The notes below the pieces were generated by a model. It had not been told where the DNA came from. It searched no databases and saw nothing but the letters and a program-made list of their open reading frames with translations. The position numbers and the translations under genes were made by a program. A stretch of 18,170 bases of DNA from JBGPNN01 sp041487495. Its GTDB lineage: Bacteria > Sysuimicrobiota > Sysuimicrobiia > Sysuimicrobiales > Humicultoraceae. The DNA lies in assembly GCA_041487495.1 (NCBI GenBank), contig JBGPNN010000042.1:1-18170 (forward strand), given 5' to 3'. Position 1 is the first letter of the stretch, and every line of letters starts with the position of its first letter. Below are positions 1 to 6,909 of this stretch, piece by piece.

Positions 1-184
1 AGCTCACAGCGGCGGTGCGCGGGTCCGACACCGGAAAGGGCCGTCCGGTCAGGAACGCCACGGTCGAAGGGATCTCGGCCGGCGCCAGGCGCCCGAGAAA
101 CTCGGCGGTCAGGGTCGTCTTAGTCAGCCGGCTGCGTGTGGCGGCCAGGTGCGTTGTCAGACCGCAGAAATCTTGAAATGTCAC
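1..184 (-). CDS. ATP-dependent DNA ligase, N-terminal fragment (runs off the window)
   Basis: The reverse complement encodes about 61 residues of the N-terminal domain of an ATP-dependent DNA ligase of the archaeal/LigB-like type. It starts MTFQDFCGLTTHLAATRSRL and continues through TAEFLGRLAPAEIP and FLTGRPFPVSDPR. The helical pattern (T-x-S-R-L, then L-x-P-x-E-I, then L-x-G-R-x-x-P) is characteristic of the DNA-binding domain that precedes the nucleotidyltransferase domain. The catalytic Lys motif lies outside the window, so activity cannot be judged. I chose GTG at 184 because a TAGAAT hexamer ends 7 bases upstream, suggesting a leaderless transcript; the in-frame GTG at 190 would add two residues (Met-Arg). 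It lies 40 bases downstream of a ZU5-like membrane protein gene, so read-through from the upstream operon is also possible. Such ligases in bacteria usually act in repair beside the essential NAD-dependent enzyme (family knowledge). The family call rests on motif memory, not a search. Confidence 0.75.
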   Translation of the reverse strand, partial: MTFQDFCGLTTHLAATRSRLTKTTLTAEFLGRLAPAEIPSTVAFLTGRPFPVSDPRTAAVS

Positions 185-190
185 GCGCAC

Positions 191-196
191 ATTCTA
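191..196 (-). promoter_or_regulatory. Candidate -10 box (TAGAAT) for the DNA ligase gene
   Basis: The minus strand reads TAGAAT here, one mismatch from TATAAT, with its last base exactly 7 bases before the GTG at 184. That spacing puts a transcription start on or next to the start codon, as in leaderless genes. No Shine-Dalgarno sequence precedes the gene, which fits. No good -35 hexamer is visible at 16-18 bases upstream. A single short hexamer can arise by chance. Confidence 0.35.
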
Positions 197-224
197 GCGC
201 GGATGTGCCTGCGGTAGTCGGCGA

Positions 225-833
225 TCAGGGTGGTGCCGCAGCAACGAACGCCCCGAGCTGCGCGGTGGAGCCAAAGATCTGCAACGTCGCCTGTACCACT
301 TCGGCCTTGAGCGGCGTCCACGCCTGCGGATCGCGCCGGAACATCTCGGTAGCATGAATCGGATAGCGGAGGATCACCGTGGCCGGGCGGCGTAGCACGA
401 TCGGCCGTCCGGATACCGCGTAGACGCCCTCGATCCGGTAGGCGTTGCCGTCGAATCGGAATCCCGAAGGCGCTTGGGCGATGGTCGCCGGGTCAATCGG
501 CGTGATCCTGATATCCGCCCGGGATTCTCCGGCCCTCGGCTCGATGGCGCCCTCGGGAAGCACGACGACCCCCTGGGCATCATCCGTCGCAATTGACGCC
601 GGACGTGACACGCCCACCACCATCGCGATGGATCCAGTGCCCGGCGTCGGTGATTCATTGCCCCTGGCCAGATTCGCGGGCGGGCGCACCCAGTGATAGG
701 GCGGCGGCGGTGCATCGCCCTCGTAGAGGATCCGCACGGGTACCACAGGCCAGGTGTTCACCGCGGCCACAAGATACACGACGGCCGCGGCGAGGCCCCA
801 AAAGACGCGCGGAGAACCCAGGCGCCGCTTCAA
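225..833 (-). CDS. Membrane-anchored protein with a ZU5-like extracellular domain, function unknown
   Basis: A 202-residue protein. Residues 11-29 form one hydrophobic segment after a basic start (MKRRLGSPR), and no lipobox Cys follows, so it looks like an uncleaved anchor or a signal peptide. The rest is predicted to be outside the membrane. Residues about 85-200 have the beta-rich pattern of bacterial ZU5-like domains: a value/charge strand, then AYRIEGVYAVSGRPIVLRRP and ATVILRYP, and a C-terminal W-x-P-L stretch ending STAQLGAFVAAAPP. The start is TTG at 833, which directly follows the TAG stop (834-836) of the upstream binding-protein gene. There is no Shine-Dalgarno sequence, so translation probably depends on reinitiation from the previous gene. 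No catalytic residues are apparent. The ZU5-like assignment is an inference from motif pattern; a structural role in the envelope is possible but not shown. Confidence 0.65.
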   Translation of the reverse strand: MKRRLGSPRVFWGLAAAVVYLVAAVNTWPVVPVRILYEGDAPPPPYHWVRPPANLARGNESPTPGTGSIAMVVGVSRPASIATDDAQGVVVLPEGAIEPRAGESRADIRITPIDPATIAQAPSGFRFDGNAYRIEGVYAVSGRPIVLRRPATVILRYPIHATEMFRRDPQAWTPLKAEVVQATLQIFGSTAQLGAFVAAAPP

Positions 834-2066
834 CTATGGGAACTTGATGGCGTGCGTCGCGAATGCGGGCGGCCAGACGACCGCCCGGGTCTTCGGGCGG
901 ACCCACTCCCAGACGACGCTGGTCGCAAACGTGTTCGCGCCGGCGTCGGGTTGTCCGGGAGGGACGAAGGCCAACCCGCTGCCGTTGGGAAGCATACCCG
1001 GATCGAGGCGAACGGCGAGCGCGGCACGGGCCACCGCGTCGGGTGAAAGATCCCCGGCCCGCGGCAGGACATGCTGGAACAGGGCTAGGCCGCCGGCGAA
1101 CCCCGACAAGGCCGGCGCGCTCATGGCTTCACCACGACGCCGCTGGTATACGGCCCGGGCCCACAGCAGCGCTTTCGCCGCCTCAGACGAGAGCCCGTCG
1201 GTCCGCAAGATGTCGCCGTCGGGCTTGTCGGACGCGAACAACCCCACCGCCTCGTCGCCAAGGATTTGCCCGAATGCGGGATGGCAATACGAGGAACTGG
1301 TCCCAATGGTGGCGATCAGCGGGACGTGCGCCCGCACGATCGCGCGGCGCAAGGCGACGCCGTCCTTGAGATACGCCACGACCACCAAGACGTCGGTACC
1401 GGCCTGGCCGATGCGGTGCGCCAGGTCGTCGTAGTCGGCGCGGGCCAGATCGTACGGCAGCACCGCGGCCAGCGGTAGCCCAGATCGCTTCACCTCCTCT
1501 ACCGCCCCGAGCCCTACGGTCTTTCCATATATATCATCGACATACGTCACCGCGAATTTCAGGGGTCTGGTGATAGTCAGTCGAGGAGCCAGCCGGTCCC
1601 GGACGAAGACCACGGCCGCACGCCCAAGCGCGCCGCCGGTCGGCCCGACGCGAAACACCCGGGCGCCACCCGCCGCGTCCATGCCGAACTCACCGACCGC
1701 GCCCGTCTCCCAGAAGACGATGCCCAGCCGTGTGGCCGTCTCTGCTGCCGGCCGCGAGATCGTGCTGCCGTGACTGCCGACGACCACGGTGATACCCTCC
1801 TGCGCGAGACGCTCGACCGCCCCGGGCGCAGCGTCGTACGAATCAGCACGCGCCAGCCGGAGTCGGATGGGTCGTCCCTTCAGACCGCCCTGCCGGTTGA
1901 CGTACTCGGCCGCCAGGCCGACGCCGTGATATTCCTCGATGCCGCCCGGTCCCTGCCCTCCGGCCATGGGAAACACCGCGCCGACGGTGACGGGGCGAAA
2001 GGCGTCTGTCGCTGCCCATCCCGCGGTCATCAGGACAACGATCATCAGTGCGATCACGTAGCGCAT
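834..2066 (-). CDS. LivK-type ABC transporter substrate-binding protein (periplasmic binding protein type 1)
   Basis: A 410-residue protein of the branched-chain amino acid/amide binding family (Peripla_BP_6, type 1 fold). Residues 1-19 are a signal peptide (MRYVIALMIVVLMTAGWAA) without a lipobox. The mature part begins with the typical VTVGAVFPMAGGQGPGGIEE, then GLAAEYVNRQGGLKGRPIRL, the VVVGSHGS ligand loop near residue 95, FAVTYVDDIYGKTVG, and DVLVVVAYLKDGVALRRAI. The family binds amino acids, amides or small organic solutes outside the membrane and hands them to permeases; no LivH/LivM/LivG/LivF gene is present in the window. The start is ATG at 2066, 5 bases after the TGA stop of the protease gene; GGGTGA across that stop can serve as ribosome binding site, so coupling is likely. 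The open frame extends upstream to 2828, but that part has no signal peptide and overlaps two real genes. The ligand cannot be named, and a sensory role is possible. Confidence 0.85.
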   Translation of the reverse strand: MRYVIALMIVVLMTAGWAATDAFRPVTVGAVFPMAGGQGPGGIEEYHGVGLAAEYVNRQGGLKGRPIRLRLARADSYDAAPGAVERLAQEGITVVVGSHGSTISRPAAETATRLGIVFWETGAVGEFGMDAAGGARVFRVGPTGGALGRAAVVFVRDRLAPRLTITRPLKFAVTYVDDIYGKTVGLGAVEEVKRSGLPLAAVLPYDLARADYDDLAHRIGQAGTDVLVVVAYLKDGVALRRAIVRAHVPLIATIGTSSSYCHPAFGQILGDEAVGLFASDKPDGDILRTDGLSSEAAKALLWARAVYQRRRGEAMSAPALSGFAGGLALFQHVLPRAGDLSPDAVARAALAVRLDPGMLPNGSGLAFVPPGQPDAGANTFATSVVWEWVRPKTRAVVWPPAFATHAIKFP

Positions 2067-2071
2067 GGCGA

Positions 2072-2641
2072 TCACCCGATCTGCAACAGATTCGCGAGCG
2101 CGTGTGTCAGCGCCGGCGCCGACCAGCCCCCGCTGGCCCACCGCTGCCAGCCCAGCAGCAGCCCGGCCGCCAGGTTGAGGGGCACCACGCGCGTCCCGTA
2201 GCCGGGGATGTGAACCAGGGCGAAGACCAACGCTGCGCCGGTCACGGCGAAGACCGCGCCCCGCGTCGCCAGCCATCCGTACACGAGCCGCCGGAAGAAC
2301 GCTTCTTCCGCGAGCGCCGCCAGCACCGTCGCGCCCGCGGCGAGGAGTGTCGCCGGAGCATGCACCGGTATCGCGAGCCTGCGTGCGACCACAAACGCGG
2401 CGGCGCCCAACCCAAAGACGATGAACCAACGTGGAAAGATCGGCCCGCCCGGATCCGCGTTGCGGCCGGCGGGCGGCAGAGGCACCAACACCCCGGCGAT
2501 CCCCACGACCACGATCACGAGCAAACCTTCGAGCGATGCCGCAGGCCTCGCCATCAGCGCGAAGCACCCCAACCCGATACTGGCGGGCGCCACCAGGGAC
2601 ATCAGCCGCGGAGCGCGCGCCGGCACCGGGTCGTGTCTCAC
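2072..2641 (-). CDS. CPBP-family intramembrane metalloprotease (CAAX protease/Abi type)
   Basis: A 189-residue polytopic membrane protein with the three signature motifs of the CPBP (Rce1/CAAX) family. E112-E113-x-x-x-R117 is seen as AEEAFFRR, F140-x-x-x-H144 as FALVHIPGYG, and H180-x-x-x-N184 as THALAN. These glutamates, histidines and the Asn line the catalytic site in known members, so the enzyme appears intact. Hydrophobic stretches at about 20-30, 38-55, 72-90, 96-110, 126-145 and 153-166 fit a multi-span protein of normal length for the family. Bacterial members process peptides or membrane proteins, or act in bacteriocin self-immunity; none of these roles is shown here. The start is GTG at 2641, in a 4-base GTGA overlap with the stop of the upstream lipoprotein gene, and the next gene starts 5 bases after its stop, so it is translationally coupled on both sides. 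Confidence 0.88.
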   Translation of the reverse strand: MRHDPVPARAPRLMSLVAPASIGLGCFALMARPAASLEGLLVIVVVGIAGVLVPLPPAGRNADPGGPIFPRWFIVFGLGAAAFVVARRLAIPVHAPATLLAAGATVLAALAEEAFFRRLVYGWLATRGAVFAVTGAALVFALVHIPGYGTRVVPLNLAAGLLLGWQRWASGGWSAPALTHALANLLQIG

Positions 2642-3057
2642 TGGACCGTGATCGTCGCGGCGACGATGACACGCGGATTGAACGGGGAGTGATCAGCGGC
2701 CACGTACTCGGCCTGGAGGAGATGCGGCCCCTTCGTGACCCGGACGTCCTGTTCGAGACCGTAGGCCATCGAGACCGTCTTGCCGTCGAGCAGGACGTGG
2801 ATGTGGCCTTCATCCGGCCGCAGCGCACTTTTCGTCTCGAGGATGATGCGCCCGCCGGTCAAATCCAACCGGACGCGCAGGATCTCGCCGGTGATGACCG
2901 CGGCCGGGGCCGGCTCGAGCATGGTAAGTGTGGCCGACGATTTGGGACGGTTCCTGGTCACGGGTGTCGCGGACGGTTCGGCCTGCCTGGGCTTCGACGC
3001 GCATGCGGCGGCGACAATCAGAACGGCCGCCATGAGGATCGTGCGGACCGCGCGCAC
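2638..3057 (-). CDS. Small lipoprotein with an Ig-like domain, function unknown
   Basis: A 139-residue protein. It starts MRAVRTILMAAVLIVAAAC, where a basic n-region and hydrophobic core lead to a lipobox-like VAAAC with Cys19, so it is probably lipid-anchored after signal peptidase II cleavage. Residues 20-42 are Pro/Thr/Ser-rich linker. From about residue 45 there is a compact beta-sandwich-like domain: GEILRVRLDLTGGRI, GHIHVLLDGKTVSMAYG, KGPHLLQAEYVAADHSPFNP and a final VIVAATITVQ strand. The H-x-H-V-x-x-D-G and G-x-H-x-L-x-A-x-x-V-x-x-D-H patterns recur in uncharacterised secreted bacterial proteins. It has no visible enzyme motif. The start is GTG at 3057, one base after the stop of the preceding small ORF; its own stop overlaps the start of the protease gene. 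This suggests an envelope operon. Confidence 0.72.
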   Translation of the reverse strand: MRAVRTILMAAVLIVAAACASKPRQAEPSATPVTRNRPKSSATLTMLEPAPAAVITGEILRVRLDLTGGRIILETKSALRPDEGHIHVLLDGKTVSMAYGLEQDVRVTKGPHLLQAEYVAADHSPFNPRVIVAATITVQ

Positions 3058-3058
3058 G

Positions 3059-3220
3059 CTACGAGTTCCGGTCCGCCCTAGCGGTGGCCTTGTCTGCGAG
3101 GACTTCGCCGTGCCCGATCCCGAGGGTCTTGATGACTCGACAGAGTTCTTTCAGGCTGAGATACCCGCGCATCGCGGGATCGGTGATCGACACAGGATCA
3201 GCATATGGAATTCGGGGCAT
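3059..3220 (-). pseudogene. Short ORF, probable remnant of a carboxymuconolactone decarboxylase-family gene
   Basis: A 53-codon ORF with ATG at 3220 preceded by GGTGAG four bases upstream, and ending in TAG one base before the lipoprotein start. Its first 21 residues, MPRIPYADPVSITDPAMRGY, look like the N terminus of carboxymuconolactone decarboxylase/AhpD-like proteins, and the following LKELCRV looks like a segment that normally lies much further along in that family, just before the Cys-containing active-site region. The C-x-x-C centre is absent and the remaining tail (IKTLGIGHGEVLADK and on) is not recognised. I read this as a gene with an internal deletion and a lost 3' half that still opens the operon. 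It could instead be a new short protein; a longer reading from ATG at 3325 would cross the divergent promoter and is unlikely. Confidence 0.4.
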
Positions 3221-3267
3221 TGCTCTCACCGCAACTTCTGTCGTGCTCACTCTCTTCGACAGGGCCG

Positions 3268-3300
3268 TGACCGCTCCTCGTCGCGCGCCTGGCGCGGTCA
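3268..3300. promoter_or_regulatory. Inverted repeat TGACCGC-N19-GCGGTCA, candidate operator
   Basis: A perfect 7-base inverted repeat has half-sites at 3268-3274 and 3294-3300. The right half directly abuts the TATAAT box at 3301, so the dyad covers the -35 region of the rightward promoter. Half-site centres are 26 bases apart, which is between two and three helical turns. A dimeric regulator bound here would block or replace -35 contacts and could also affect the leftward operon starting at 3220. The intervening bases are GC-rich, and a structural or chance origin is possible. Confidence 0.4.
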
Positions 3301-3306
3301 TATAAT
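3301..3306 (+). promoter_or_regulatory. -10 box (TATAAT) for the hydrolase-cyclase gene
   Basis: A perfect TATAAT is striking in this GC-rich DNA. Its last base is 6 bases before an ATG at 3312 and 18 before the in-frame ATG at 3324. A transcription start at about 3312-3313 would give either a leaderless mRNA from 3312 or a 5' leader of about 12 bases holding GAGGT. The hexamer 17 bases upstream (TCGTCG) is a poor -35, so an activator or an alternative sigma recognition may be needed. Confidence 0.6.
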
Positions 3307-3323
3307 GAAAGATGAGGTCTGCC

Positions 3324-4673
3324 ATGCAGCCGCCACCGGTTTCCTATGCGCGCAACGGGGACGTGCACATCGCCTATCAGGTCGTCGGCACCGGTCCTAT
3401 CGACATCCTGATGGTCCCGGGGTGGACGTCGCATCTCACCCTGGAGTGGGAAGAGCCGACCTTCGTGCGCTTCATGGAACGGCTCACGTCTTTCGCGCAC
3501 GTCGTGCGCTTTGACAAGCGCGGGACGGGCCTGTCGGATCGGCCGTCGGGTATCCCGACGCTGGAGCAGCGCATGGAGGATGCCCACGTCGTGATGGACG
3601 CCGCGGGTCTCGAGCGCGCGGCCATTCTTGGCTGGTCCGAAGGCGGACCGATGGCCGTCCTGTTCGCCGCCACGTACCCCGGGCGCACAACGGCGTTGGT
3701 TCTGTACGGGACGCAGGCACGCTTTGTCCGGGCTCCCGACTACCCGTGGGGGGCCGATCCAAGGACTGGGGACGCCTCTGACGCGCAGCTCGAGGCGATG
3801 TGGGGGCGGACCGTCATGCACGTACTCGCGCCCAGCGGTGACGAACGGTACAAGGCGTGGCTCCTACGGTATCAGCAGGCGGCGGCAAGCCCGGCCGCCG
3901 CGGTCGCACTGGCCCGAGCCGGCAGGCAGATCGACATTCGCCCGATTCTCCCGGCCATCCACGTCCCGACGCTGGTCCTCAGCCGCCGACACGATCCGGT
4001 TGGACCCGGACCGGCCGGTCGCTATCTGGCGGAGCGCATCCCCGGTGCGAAGTTTGTGGAGCTTGAGGGGGCCGATCACACGATGTGGTTGGGTGATGTC
4101 GACGCTCTCCTCGGAGAGATCGAGGAGTTCCTCACGGGCGCGCGGGGAACGGTGGAACCGGATCGGATGCTGGCGACCCTTCTGTTCACGGACATCGTTG
4201 GGTCCACGGAGCGCGCCGCTGAGTTGGGCGACCGGCGCTGGCGGGATCTCCTGGCGGGCCACCACGCGGCCGTGCGTAAAGAACTCGAACGATTCCGCGG
4301 GCGCGAAATCGAAACACACGGCGACGGTTTCCTGGCGACGTTTGACGGCCCCGCCCGGGCCATCCGGTGCGCCTGTGACATCACGCAGGCGGTCGGGCCC
4401 TTGGGGATCGCGGTTCGAACCGGGCTCCACACGGGTGAATGCGAGGTCATGGGAGAGCGGGTAAGCGGGCTCGCGGTGCATATCAGCGCCCGTGTCGCGG
4501 CCCAGGCGGGGGCGGGTGAGGTCATCGTGTCCAGCACGGTCAAGGACCTCGTGGCCGGCTCAGGACTCAGGTTCCAGGATCGCGGCCTGCACGCCCTCAA
4601 AGGCGTCCCGGGCGAGTGGCGCCTCTTCGCGGTGGACTGGGCCGGCAGTCAGCAGGCGGGATCCCGAGGGTGA
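3324..4673 (+). CDS. Alpha/beta hydrolase fused to a class III adenylate/guanylate cyclase domain
   Basis: A 449-residue two-domain protein with the same layout as mycobacterial Rv1900c. The N-terminal alpha/beta hydrolase (about 1-275) has a Ser105 nucleophile elbow (GWSEGG), Asp224 in RRHDPVGP and His252 in GADHTMW, a complete triad. The C-terminal cyclase homology domain (about 280-438) has LFTDIVGSTE (metal Asp290), ETHGDGF (metal Asp334), RTGLHTGE and GLAVHISARVAAQAG. The purine-specifying Lys is Glu330, as in guanylyl cyclases, and the transition-state Asn is His386, while Arg390 is kept. Such noncanonical sites occur in Rv1900c relatives and may lower or alter activity. The protein has no signal peptide or membrane span, so it is cytosolic. 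ATG 3324 was chosen because GAGGT lies five bases upstream and MQPPPVSYARNGDVHIAYQ matches the usual family start; ATG 3312 is the leaderless alternative. Its last 25 bases overlap the convergent CoxL-like gene. Confidence 0.9.
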   Translation: MQPPPVSYARNGDVHIAYQVVGTGPIDILMVPGWTSHLTLEWEEPTFVRFMERLTSFAHVVRFDKRGTGLSDRPSGIPTLEQRMEDAHVVMDAAGLERAAILGWSEGGPMAVLFAATYPGRTTALVLYGTQARFVRAPDYPWGADPRTGDASDAQLEAMWGRTVMHVLAPSGDERYKAWLLRYQQAAASPAAAVALARAGRQIDIRPILPAIHVPTLVLSRRHDPVGPGPAGRYLAERIPGAKFVELEGADHTMWLGDVDALLGEIEEFLTGARGTVEPDRMLATLLFTDIVGSTERAAELGDRRWRDLLAGHHAAVRKELERFRGREIETHGDGFLATFDGPARAIRCACDITQAVGPLGIAVRTGLHTGECEVMGERVSGLAVHISARVAAQAGAGEVIVSSTVKDLVAGSGLRFQDRGLHALKGVPGEWRLFAVDWAGSQQAGSRG

Positions 4674-6904
4674 CTGGCCTCCCAGACCTTCTGCGGAGTC
4701 AATGGCATGTCGAGATGACGCACCCCAGATGGCGCCAGCGCGTCGATCACGGCATTGGCCACCGCCGGTATGGCGCCGATCGTGCCCGCCTCACCGATCC
4801 CCTTCGCGCCTAACGGGTTGTGTGGTGAAGGTGTTTCCGTCCGCAGGGTCGCGATTCGGGGGACCGCGGCCGCACGGGGCACCGCATAGTCCATCAGCGT
4901 CGCGGCCAGTGGTTGCCCGGATGGATCGTACCGTGCCTCTTCGTACAGTGCCTGGCCGATGGCCTGCGCGACGCCGCCGTGGACCTGCCCTTCCACCAAG
5001 AGCGGATTGATGACGACCCCGCAGTCATCGACCGCGACATACTGTAGGATCTGGACCTCCCCGGTGTCGGGATCGACTTCGACCACAACCACGTGCGTCC
5101 CGAACGGAAACGTGGCGCCCTTTACGACGTAGCGCCCGCTGGCCGACAGCGTCTTCCGTCGCTCGCCCGCGGCCAGGTCGGCCACCGAGACACCGCGGCC
5201 GGGCGCTCCGGTCACGTGCACCCGACCGCCGTCGAGCACCAAGTCGTCGACGCGCGCTTCCAATCGTCCCGCGGCCCGTTCGAGGATCTTCTTTCGCAAC
5301 GCCTGCGCCGCGCGGTAGAGTGACGAGCCGCCGACGACCAGGGTACGGCTGCCCGCGGTCCCGTCGCCGGTGGGGATCAAGGCCGTGTCGCCGTGCCGCA
5401 CGGTGATCTCGTGCGGGTGTGCGCCCAGGACGTCGGCGATGATTTGGGCGAAACCCGTGGCGCCGCCCTGGCCGTGTGGCGATGTGCCGGAGAACGCGGT
5501 CACCTTCCCCTGAGCATCCACCTGAACCCGCGACCGATCGGCGCCAAAGGTGCAGGTCTCGACGTAACTGGACAGACCGATGCCAAGATAGCGGCCTTGC
5601 GACCGGGCCTCGGTCTGGCGTGCCCGCCACCCGGCATAGTCGGAAGCGACCAGGGCGTGCTCCAACGCACCGACATAGTTGCCGCTGTCATACGAGGCGC
5701 CGGAGAGCGCCCGGTACGGAAACCGATCGGGCGCGATGAAGTTGCGGCGCCGAACCTCGGCGGGATCCAGGCCAAGTTCGGCGGCCAGCATATCCACGGC
5801 ACGCTCGAGGTAGAACGCCGCCTCCGGCCGCCCGGCCCCACGGTACGGGCCCGTCGGCACCGCGTTGGTGTAGACCTCCAGCAGTTCGGCTTCAACGCTG
5901 CGGATGTCGTACGGGCCTTGCGCCATCTCCAAGGTCAACGCGGGCACCTCGGCCCCAAAGGCAAGCGCGTAGGCGCCCAGATCCGCGACAACCCGCAGGT
6001 CCAGCGCGTGGATGCGGCCGTCGCGCGAGGCCGCTAGGCGTACGTCGGCAAACTGGCCGCGACCGTGGCACATCGTGATCAGGTTCTCGCGCCGGCTCTC
6101 CACCCATTTCAGCGGCCGGCCCAGTTTCAGCGCCAGCCACGGCACAAGCACTTCCTCAGAATAGACGCCGCCCTTGGCTCCAAACCCACCGCCCACGTCG
6201 GGCGCGATCGCCCGCACCCCGACGTCGCCGAGCGGCAGCAGACGCAGCAGCGCATCACGAAGACCGTGCGGCATCTGTGTCGACGACCACACTGTCAGTG
6301 TGCGTTCGCTGCCCGCGGGCGGCACGGCGATCACGCCGCGCGTCTCCAGCGGAGCGGCGGCCAGCCGCTGGTGTCTGATGCGCTGCTCGATCGTCACCTC
6401 AGCACGGCCCGCCCCGCGCGCCCGCGCGCCACGGCGCCAGTGCACGCGCTTGGCCAGGTTGGACGTCAGGTCCGGGTGCAGGCGCGGGGCGTCCTCGCGC
6501 AGCGCCTCCTCGGGATCGATCACCGCCCGCAGCGGTTCATAGTCGATCTCCACCTGCTGGGCCGCATCCGCGGCGCGGTAGGGATCGTCGGCGAGCACCA
6601 CAGCGATGGGCTGCCCGACGTAACAGACCCGATCGCGCGCCAGCACCGGATGGGGAGCCGCCGCGCCATCGCTCACGAAGCCGGGCAGCCAGACCGGATC
6701 GCCCAAGTCTTTGGCGGTGATGACCTCGACCGACGCCGGCGCCGACAGACCGCGGATCACGGCATGCGCGTGCGGGCTGCGGACCACGACCGCGTGCCGC
6801 ATGCCGGCGACCACGATGTCGTCCACGAACGAGCCTCGGCCGGCCAGCAGCCCAGGATCCTCGATGCGCTTGACCCGAGCACCACGGTAGCGGGAGACGG
6901 TCAT
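4649..6904 (-). CDS. Xanthine dehydrogenase-family molybdopterin-binding (CoxL-like, form II) large subunit
   Basis: A 751-residue molybdenum hydroxylase large subunit of normal length. Residues about 10-130 form the a/b hammerhead domain (RVKRIEDPGLLAGRGSFVDD; YVGQPIAVVLADDPYRAAD). The cofactor domains follow with GGGFGAKGG at 238-246, TGPYRGAGRPEAAF around 351-364, PHGQGG, and GAKGIGEAGT with the conserved base Glu705. The active-site loop is YRGAGR (354-359), the form II type, not the AYRCSFR loop of true form I CO dehydrogenase, so CO oxidation should not be assumed; aldehydes, purines or other heterocycles are possible substrates. The usual FAD (CoxM) and 2Fe-2S (CoxS) subunit genes are not adjacent. 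The ATG at 6904 follows the permease stop by 5 bases, with AAAGGG upstream, so it is the last gene of the sugar-type importer operon. It ends in a 25-base convergent overlap with the cyclase fusion gene. Residues 157-170 (RRGARARGAGRA) are unusually Arg/Ala/Gly-rich. Confidence 0.9.
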   Translation of the reverse strand: MTVSRYRGARVKRIEDPGLLAGRGSFVDDIVVAGMRHAVVVRSPHAHAVIRGLSAPASVEVITAKDLGDPVWLPGFVSDGAAAPHPVLARDRVCYVGQPIAVVLADDPYRAADAAQQVEIDYEPLRAVIDPEEALREDAPRLHPDLTSNLAKRVHWRRGARARGAGRAEVTIEQRIRHQRLAAAPLETRGVIAVPPAGSERTLTVWSSTQMPHGLRDALLRLLPLGDVGVRAIAPDVGGGFGAKGGVYSEEVLVPWLALKLGRPLKWVESRRENLITMCHGRGQFADVRLAASRDGRIHALDLRVVADLGAYALAFGAEVPALTLEMAQGPYDIRSVEAELLEVYTNAVPTGPYRGAGRPEAAFYLERAVDMLAAELGLDPAEVRRRNFIAPDRFPYRALSGASYDSGNYVGALEHALVASDYAGWRARQTEARSQGRYLGIGLSSYVETCTFGADRSRVQVDAQGKVTAFSGTSPHGQGGATGFAQIIADVLGAHPHEITVRHGDTALIPTGDGTAGSRTLVVGGSSLYRAAQALRKKILERAAGRLEARVDDLVLDGGRVHVTGAPGRGVSVADLAAGERRKTLSASGRYVVKGATFPFGTHVVVVEVDPDTGEVQILQYVAVDDCGVVINPLLVEGQVHGGVAQAIGQALYEEARYDPSGQPLAATLMDYAVPRAAAVPRIATLRTETPSPHNPLGAKGIGEAGTIGAIPAVANAVIDALAPSGVRHLDMPLTPQKVWEASHPRDPAC

Positions 6905-6909
6905 AAGGA

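Noticed and set aside
2067..2828. N-terminal extension of the LivK-type protein by 254 residues in the same open frame
   Set aside because: It is Arg/Ser-rich low-quality sequence lying over the CPBP protease and lipoprotein genes, and the signal peptide starts exactly at 2066.
4649..6904. True CO dehydrogenase (form I CoxL)
   Set aside because: The active-site loop is YRGAGR, not AYRCSFR, and no CoxM/CoxS genes are adjacent.
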